Shown here: piece by piece, positions 56,749 to 64,000 of the stretch
Position numbering within the stretch: position 1 is the first letter of the stretch
Layout: every line of letters begins with the position of its first letter
From: Apus apus
Lineage: Eukaryota; Chordata; Aves; Apodiformes; Apodidae
Assembly: GCF_020740795.1 (NCBI RefSeq)
Contig: NC_067283.1
Location: 44,939,659 to 45,003,658 of the forward strand
Direction of reading: 5' to 3'
DNA length: 64,000 nt
Position numbers and translations under genes: made by a program
Notes under the pieces: generated by a model
What the model was told of the DNA's origin: nothing
Seen by the model: the letters and a program-made list of their open reading frames with translations, nothing else
Database searches by the model: none

Positions 56749-59097
56749 GGCTGGGGGACGCCGCCGCTGCCGCCTGAGGCTTTAACACCGAGCGGAGGAG
56801 CCGGCCCCTCCGGCGAGCTCTGCCGGCGGGGACATGCCCGAGGCGGAGCGTCCCCGGAGGCTGCCGCCCCCCGCCTCGCCCCGGCCGGCGCCCCTCACTG
56901 CTCCCCCGCGCCGGCCCAGCCGCAGGGCCCTCCGAGCCCGCGGGCCATGGTCCGCTCCTCCGGGCGGCCGGACGAGGAAGGGAAGGCGGGAGGAAGCCGC
57001 CCCCCAGGGCCGCCTCTCCCCGTCCCACAGCAGCTCCGTCCCGGGAAGAGCTGCTGGAGTGCCCGGGAGGGGGAGCACGGCCCGCCCCGCAGGACGGGGC
57101 GAGGCAGGGGCGGTGACCGGGAGGGTCACCGGAGGGCTCGGCGACCCGTCCATCCCCTTCCCGCTGACACCATCTCAGCGTGCGCCAGGGAAGCCTCGGC
57201 CCCGCTGGGCCCTGCGGCCTGGGCGGTCAGGGTCAGCAAAACAGGCAGCTGTTTTCTCCTCGGACGGCACAAGGTCTGTCACCCGCTGCGAAGCCTGCCG
57301 GCCAGGCCGCACTCCGGGATGGGCTACACGTTTGTAACACCCTCTTCTCCCTGGACAAACAGGGACACTCAGGATGTGCCACAGCCTGTCGTGTGGTAAA
57401 GACCTTATAGGCAAATCCTTTCTCGCCACCCGAAATCCGTGACCTCTGAGACCAGTTGGCACAATCCGAAGAGGTACTGCCAAGAGATGGTGGCAGGTCT
57501 GCCAAGAAGTAAGTGCTGGGTGATGGTGCCATGTCACACCCGAGCTCAGTGTCTGCACCTTGTGCCGCATCCTGGCCTCTTGTGAAACTTGCCCGTCCTT
57601 TATTTGAAGACCTTTCCTTTCAGGAATAAGGCAGTCCTAGATTATCTGCCCCTAAAACTGTCCTTCTGCCGTTTCCCTCTCTGCCTCTTCAAAAAGCCCT
57701 TTCTGGTTCCTTCACCCATCCTGGGGATTTTGGAGAAGATCCCCGAGGCTGAGAACAGCCCTTTGTCCCCAAATCTCAGAATGTGCCCTACTATCAGTGT
57801 GAAAAACAAAAATGTCACTACTTTAAAGCAAAATTTACCTCACGTATGTGCTAGGTCTGTTAGCTGTGACTGGGGGAGTAATTTCCTCTTAACAGGAAAA
57901 AAAACATATCTTAAAAGTGTCTTTGCAGTGATACATCCCTGAACTTCAGAATCAATTGGAAGGGAAAATTGCTTTTGTGTACAACACGGAGAGGATGTTG
58001 TTTTATTTCCTGGAGTAAAAACTCTGGGTTTTGGGAATGTGTGCTGTTTGCCCCAACTTTGTTGCTTTGTTTTCATGAGGAAAAAATAATCTCTTGTCTG
58101 AATATAATTTATGGTTGCGTTGGTGATCTATTCCAGTTAAACCTCTTTTAAGTGAAAAAGAGGGGTACAGAACATGGGACAATTGTGGGAAGAGGAAAGG
58201 TGGTACTGTGTTTTCCCTAATATTTGACCTAACATAGCCTGCACAGTATTAGGTTTCAGCAAATGAGCCTGTAATTCTGTAACAAATAAAGGCTCTTGGT
58301 TTCTTCATTTGCATGTTTGTATCAGACTGTTTCTCCACTTCACTGCTGTTCGAGCTCTGGGAGTAATTAAAAATACTTTCATGCTGGTGCTTGAACTGAA
58401 CTGTTCTCATATTCTGAGTTTGTGAAAGTCAAAATATCTAAGCTTTAAGCCTAGAATAAAAAGCGTAGTATTGTAAGAGCTCCTGGATTCTTTCTAGTAA
58501 TCCACTTGACATTAACAAATGAATTGGAAGAACTGTAGATGCTTTTTCTCTAATGTTGCCTCTGGGTGCTTTACAGAATTTCTATGGATAGTAGAGATTG
58601 TATAAACAAAACCCTTTCTAAACAGATAACTTACATTGCTTCCCTGTTGCTTCATGGATTGGTTTTTCTAATGTTTAGAGATTAGAATAGCTTGCTTCAA
58701 CATCTAATTTGTAAACTAAGATGGCTTTGAATCACCGATTAGGCCAATTCAGAAAGAAATCCAGCTGTTCATTGCACAAATGTTTGAAATGGTGTCTCAG
58801 AATATCTGAGGATGAGCTGTCTTAACTTTCAAAGATGAATTGACACAGAAAATAAATCACTGGAGAAAATATGTCAAGTTGTTTTAAGATTGCCTTGTCA
58901 TATTATGTTACTTTCTAAAGCTTCAATTAGAGCAGCCCAATCCTTAGTCCTTTTGAGGATGTTGATGCTGGGTGAATTCTGCCATAAAGTTCTTCACCAG
59001 TGAGTGAGGACATTTTGGATACTTGACCAGCTTCATGTTTAACATAGCTATTATCTGCCTAATTTAGAAAGGTTATTAAGACAATCTAAGTGTGAGA
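56749..59097. other. NPHP3 upstream region
   Basis: The CpG island fades near 57350, followed by AT-rich sequence. No ORF here resembles a known protein, and I see no tRNA or other structural RNA. Confidence 0.6.
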
Positions 59098-59635
59098 TGT
59101 GGTGGGTTAACCCTGGCCAGCAATTAAGCACCCACTAATTACTTGCTTACTACCCCAGCCCAGTGGGTTGGGGAAGGCAACTGGAAAAGCAAAAGCGATA
59201 AAAGGTTGTGGGTCAAGATAAAGACACTTTAATTAGTGAAGGAAAGAGAGAAAACAACCAACAAGTGATGAAGAGGCGGTCACTCACCACCTCCTACCAG
59301 CAGACCAATGCCCAGCCGGTCTCTGAGGAATAGCTGCTTTGTAAGGATTACACCAAATTGTATTGCTTAGCATCATGTTGCATGACAGACAATGCGTTTT
59401 CTCAGATTGGATCAGCAGTCCTGGCTGTGTGTCCCCTGAATTGTTTCCCATCCCTAGCCTACTCTCTAGCTGGCGGAGTGGGAAGCAGAGATGGCCTTGA
59501 TGCTGTGCAAGCACTGCTCTGCAATAGCTAAAACATTGGTGTGTTATCAACACTGGTATACTCACAAATCTACAACACGGCTTCATATGGGCTGCCATGA
59601 AGAAAATTAGCTCTGCCTCAGCCAGACACAGTACA
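59098..59635 (-). mobile_element. solo LTR, avian ERVL type
   Basis: The left edge reads TGGTGGGTTAACCCTGGCCA and the right part reads GCTGCCATGAAGAAAATTAG then CAGCCAGACACAGTACA, the reversed ends of a very common avian ERVL-class LTR. Internal landmarks such as GATAAAGACACTTTAATTAG also fit. GATGT is found at both flanks (59096-59100 and 59636-59640) and may be the target duplication if the LTR begins at 59101. Confidence 0.8.
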
Positions 59636-61189
59636 GATGTATTTACTTTGTAAGGCTGCTTCATGACTTCAGCTGTAACAGAACCAGACTGCTTTCCATC
59701 CATGAATCCACATAATGAGGAATACAGTACATTGGCTGCTCCTCTGACAAATTTGCTCTTCTAACTACCCCTTTGGGTTCAGTGTGGAATCTGTACTCTT
59801 GATCCACAAGGGAACAACTACTCTGCCAATGTTTTATCCCTACTGAGACTGTAGGGCTTTTTTTTACTTGTTGTTGTTGTAGATGTTACATAGAAGTGGA
59901 TTTTTGTGCTTTATGACATAGACAATTTTGTGCAAACATTCTAAATGCTTTGTTTGCAATTACTCAAAATCTGCTGGGCTACAGTTTAAAAACATTTCTA
60001 TGGGATCGGTAGGGCATTGCTTTTGTCTTAGGTATATCCACTATATTACTGCTTGATTTATTGCTGAAGGTTCTTACTATTGACTTTATTTCATTTTAGG
60101 AGTTGTTGGTGACTGCTAGGAAACAAAATCTGTGGATCTATGGATCTGTCCCGTAGAGAAAAGTACAGCTGCAGGAGATGATCTTCTGAAAGAAGGTTAG
60201 TTTCTTTACATGCATTGTTAGGTTCAGCTCCAAGTTAGCAGATGGTCATTTTACAACATTGTATATCTGATGTGTTATTACCTATGTATTCCTGTGAAAT
60301 TTAGTGTACAAGGTCAGGATATAGCAAGATAAGAAGAAGCTGAGGAAGAATTGGAGATTATAAGATGCCACAGATTGACTACCCGTGAAAAATAAGAGTT
60401 GCTGTAATTAGAATTAATGTTGATAATGACTTGAAAGCAAAAGATGCTTTAAATGAAAGGCAGCTGAACAAACTTCTGTCATTTTTGTTAACTCAGGTGC
60501 TGGAGTGGCTTGTAAGGCCATATACCATAAGCATAAGCAAAGTGTGTTGTTAGCCCTTCACAAATCGCTATTAAATTGTCTGTGCCTGGACTGTACCAAG
60601 TTGCTGTTTTCTTATGATCTCATGATTAAGAGAGCTCTACTGAGGACATACACTGAAAAGATGTAGGATGGTAATTCTTTAAATATTAGTTTTGTCCTGG
60701 ATTATATATGATATTGCTTCCCTCTTTTTAGTGATGATGAAGACTTTGCTCTAAAAGGTGGCTTGTTATTGGGCTGTTCTTTATTAACTTCTGGCTTTCC
60801 ATAGTACCTCTACCCTGTACAGTAAGTGCAAGCCTGAATAAGCCAAATGACTGATCTACTTACTCAGGTTCTTTCTTTTTTATAACATGAGACTAATGTA
60901 AAGCACAATTAACTCCGGGGAGTTTTTCTGTTGAGATGACCTGTTTTGAATCTGGCCCTCTAGTGGATCCAAAATGCCTGAATCTGCCAGATCTTAGCTC
61001 AGAGCAGGAGAATTACTTTGTTGCCTCAGCCGTGTTGCAACACCTGCATTTCATTTATCTGCAAGAATGGCATTTGTGGCTGTCCTCCCCTGAGATCTTC
61101 ATGCTAAGTGGCAGCACTTCATGATTCATCAGCCACTATGACTGATGTGTATGGTTTTGGAGCTGTATGCAACTGAGGCCTGGCAACAA
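59636..61189. other. intergenic region
   Basis: AT-rich. One segment, 60100-60195, is flanked by plausible splice sites (CATTTTAG before, GTTAGT after) on the plus strand, but has no long ORF. No other feature was recognised. Confidence 0.5.
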
Positions 61190-64000
61190 GTGGAGTACTC
61201 CTGTCCCAGAGGGAGAAAAGGATCCTGGGGCAGGAGTTAGCAGGGCTCATTGACAGAGCTTTAAACTAAATTCAGAGGGGGAAGGGGATAAAACTGAGCC
61301 TGCTATAAATAAGCCTGGGGGATGCATGCCAGGGTTTGTAGGACAGTGTGCTAGAGAAGATTCTTGCTCTGCCACCTCAGTCAATATAGGGGATAGAGAT
61401 ATAATGGGAAGCAAAAGGCAAAGGTTATTGATGGCTTAGAAGTCATAGAAATTCAGGCAAGAATTAGGGCCTATGCCCACAAAAAGGTGTGGAGATCGTT
61501 AACCCATCTGAAGTGCATCTATGCGAATGCACTCAGCATGGGCAACAAACAAAGGGAGCTGGAAGCCATGATGCAGCAGGAAAACGATGACATAGTGGCT
61601 ATCACAGAAACATGGTGGGATACCTCACATGACTGGAGTGCCACTGTTGATGGCTACCAGTTCTTCAGGAGAGGCAGACAAGGAAGGAGAGGCAGTGGGG
61701 TGGCCCTGTATATTAGAAATTGTTATGAATGTCTAGAACTAGACGATAATGATTATAAGGTAGAGTACATTTGGATCAGGATTAGGGGCAAGGCCAACAA
61801 GGCTGATATTGCTGTGGGAGTCTGCTATAGACCTCCCAAGCAGGGCAGTGAGGTAGATGAACTGTTCTATAAATACCTGGGTGAAATCTCGTGGTTGTTT
61901 GCCCTCGATCTTGTGGGGGACTTAAACTTATCTGATATCTGCTAGAACTACAACACAACAGAGAGAGGAAACAGTCCTGGAGGTTCCTGGAATGTGTCAA
62001 AAATAATTTCCTGACACAACTGGTGAGTGAACCAACCAGGCAAAGTGCCCTTGCTAGACCTGATCTTTGTAAAACAGGGAAGGGCTGCTAGGAGATGTGA
62101 CAGGTGGAGGCTGTCCTGGGCACAGCAACCACAAATCTATTCTTAGAGATGCTGAGGGGGGGAGGGGGGGCAGCAAAACTGCCACCCTTGACTTCCAAAG
62201 GGCAAACTTTAACTTGTTCAGTAGCCTTATTGCCAGAATCCCTTGGGAATCTGTTCGGAAAGGTATAGGATTCCAGGAAGGCTGGACACTCTTCAAGGAG
62301 GAAGTCTTGAAGGCGCAGGAGCAGGCCGTCCCCACGTGCTCTAAGGCGAGCCGGTCACATAGAAGACCAGCCTGGCTGAAGAGGGAGCTTTGGCTGGTGC
62401 TCAGGGAGAAAAAGAGAATCTATGGTCTTTGGAGGAAGGAGCAGGCCACTCATGAAGACTACAGAAATGCTGTGAGGCTATGCAGAGAGGGAATGAGAGT
62501 GTCCAAGGCCCACCTAGAAATTATCTGGTCTCCATGGTAAAGGACAACAAGAAAAGCTTCTATAAATATATTAACAGCAAAAGAAAGACCAGGGAGACCC
62601 TCCATCCCCTATTAGATGCAGGAGGAAACATGGTGACAAACGATGAGGAAAAGGCTGAGGTGCTAAATGACTTCTTCCCTCAGTCTTTAGTAACAGGACC
62701 ACTTATGTTGAGGGAATCCAACTCCCCAACCTAGGCGGCAGGGATGAGGAGTAGAATGATCCCCCCACAATCCAGGAAGAGTTGTTCAGTAACCTGCTAC
62801 ACCACATAGACGTGCACAGATCTATGGGGCCAGATGGGATGCACCCAAGATCATAGAGAGGTTAATCTGGAGTGCACTCGCATGGCAAGTGCAGGACAGC
62901 CAGGGGATCAGGCCCAGCAAGCATGGGTTCAGGAAAGGCAGGTCCTGCTTGACCAATATTTAATTCCTTCTATGACCAGGTGATCCTCCTAGGGGATGAG
63001 GGAAAGGCTGTAGGTATTGTGTATCTAGAGTTCAGTAAAGCCTTTGACACTGTCTCCCGAAGCATTCTTCTAGAGAAGCTGGCAGCACATGGCATAGACA
63101 GGTGCACTCTTTGAGTTAGAAACTGGCTGGATGGCTGAGCCCAAACAGTTGTATTGAACGCAGTTAAATCCAGTTATCGGCCAGTCACCAGTGGTGTCGC
63201 CCAGGGCTCGGTGTTGGGGCCGGTCTTGTTCAATATCTTTATCAATGATCTAGATGAGGGGATTGAGTGCTTCCTCAGTAAATCTGCAGACAACACCAAA
63301 TTGGATGGGAGTGTTGCTCTGCTTAAGGATAGGAAGGCTCTGCAGAGGGACCTGGGCAGGCTGGATCCATGGTCCAAGGCCAATTGTACGAGGTTCAGTA
63401 AGGCCAAGTGCTGAGTCCTGCACTTTGGTCACAACAGCCCCATGCAGTGCTACAGGCTTGAGGTAGAGTGGTTGGAAAGATGCTTGGTGGAAAAGGACTT
63501 GTGGGTGCTGGTTGACAGCCAGCTGAATGTGAGCCAGCAGTGTGCCCAGGTGGCCAAGAAGGCCGACAGCATTCTGGCCTGCTTCAGGAATAGTGTGACC
63601 ATCAGGAGTAGGGAGGTGATGCCTCTGTATTGGTGAGGCCACACCTCGAGTACAGTGTTCAGTTCCGGGACCCTCAGTATAAGGACATTGATTGAGTTGC
63701 TGAAGTGAGTCCAGAGGAGAGCAACCAAGTTGGTGAAGGGTCTAGAGAGCAAGTCCTATGAGGAGAGGCTGAGGGAACTGGAAAGGTTTAGTTTGGAGAA
63801 AAGGAGACTGAGGGGAGACTTCATTGCTCTACAATTGCCTAAAAGGTGGTTGTAGTGAGGTGAGCGTTGGCTTCTTCTCCTAAGTGAATGACAATAGGAC
63901 TCGAAGAAATGGCCTGAAGTTGCATCAGGGGAGGTTTAGACTAGATACCGGGAACAAATTATTTACCGAAAGAGTAGTCAGGCACTGGAACAGGCTGCCC
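61190..64000 (+). mobile_element. CR1 LINE, long decayed copy running off the window
   Basis: The AP-endonuclease domain is recognisable at 61487-61945: ITETWWD, VGVCYRPP and GDLNL. A linker with PAWLKRELW (62300-62550), reverse-transcriptase pieces ([20 protein letters not shown]) and the 3' coding end follow. A middle part of the reverse transcriptase between about 62850 and 62890 is deleted, the FADD box has become SADN, and stops and frameshifts are frequent. The 3' end lies beyond 64000. The left edge is approximate. It is inactive. Confidence 0.92.

Overview
This is nuclear DNA from a bird. The evidence is several CR1 LINE copies with the typical avian 3' ends, an avian ERVL-type LTR, an avian endogenous retrovirus with a tRNA-Trp primer site, and three vertebrate genes in the conserved order ACAD11 (-), UBA5 (+), NPHP3 (-). 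Coding exons are short, with consensus splice sites, and are separated by AT-rich introns. Nothing in the window settles the species.

Layout. 1-10303: the 5' seven coding exons of ACAD11 on the minus strand, which encode the aminoglycoside-phosphotransferase-like domain; the acyl-CoA dehydrogenase part lies left of the window. A CR1 copy (5119-6536) and a probable solo LTR (about 8868-9263) sit in its introns. 9930-11150: a CpG-rich bidirectional promoter, with the ACAD11 and UBA5 start codons 375 bp apart. 10679-18624: complete UBA5, 12 coding exons, 399 codons. 18625-20600: UBA5 3' UTR and flank. 20601-27580: a whole endogenous retrovirus on the minus strand, with 355-bp LTRs, a 6-bp target duplication, tRNA-Trp PBS, PPT, and damaged gag, dUTPase-protease, pol and env. 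27587-29999: NPHP3 3' flank/UTR with one unexplained 61-codon ORF. 30000-56748: complete NPHP3, 27 coding exons, 1,315 codons. 56200-57350: NPHP3 CpG-island promoter. 57350-61190: non-coding, with a degenerate ERVL-type LTR. About 61190-64000: a long decayed CR1 that runs off the right edge.

How the parts relate. UBA5 is the E1 enzyme for UFM1. NPHP3 is a ciliary protein with an N-terminal myristoylation signal, a coiled coil, a P-loop NTPase domain and TPRs. ACAD11 is a fatty-acid oxidation enzyme. They share a neighbourhood, and ACAD11 and UBA5 share a promoter, but there is no sign of a common pathway. UBA5 and NPHP3 converge, and the retrovirus inserted between their 3' ends in the NPHP3 sense. 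All exon boundaries were read by eye from splice sites and reading-frame continuity; the three assembled reading frames are internally consistent in phase. The most unusual item is the retrovirus, which combines an alpharetrovirus-type primer site and env fragments with a betaretrovirus-type dUTPase-protease, and whose env has lost its centre.
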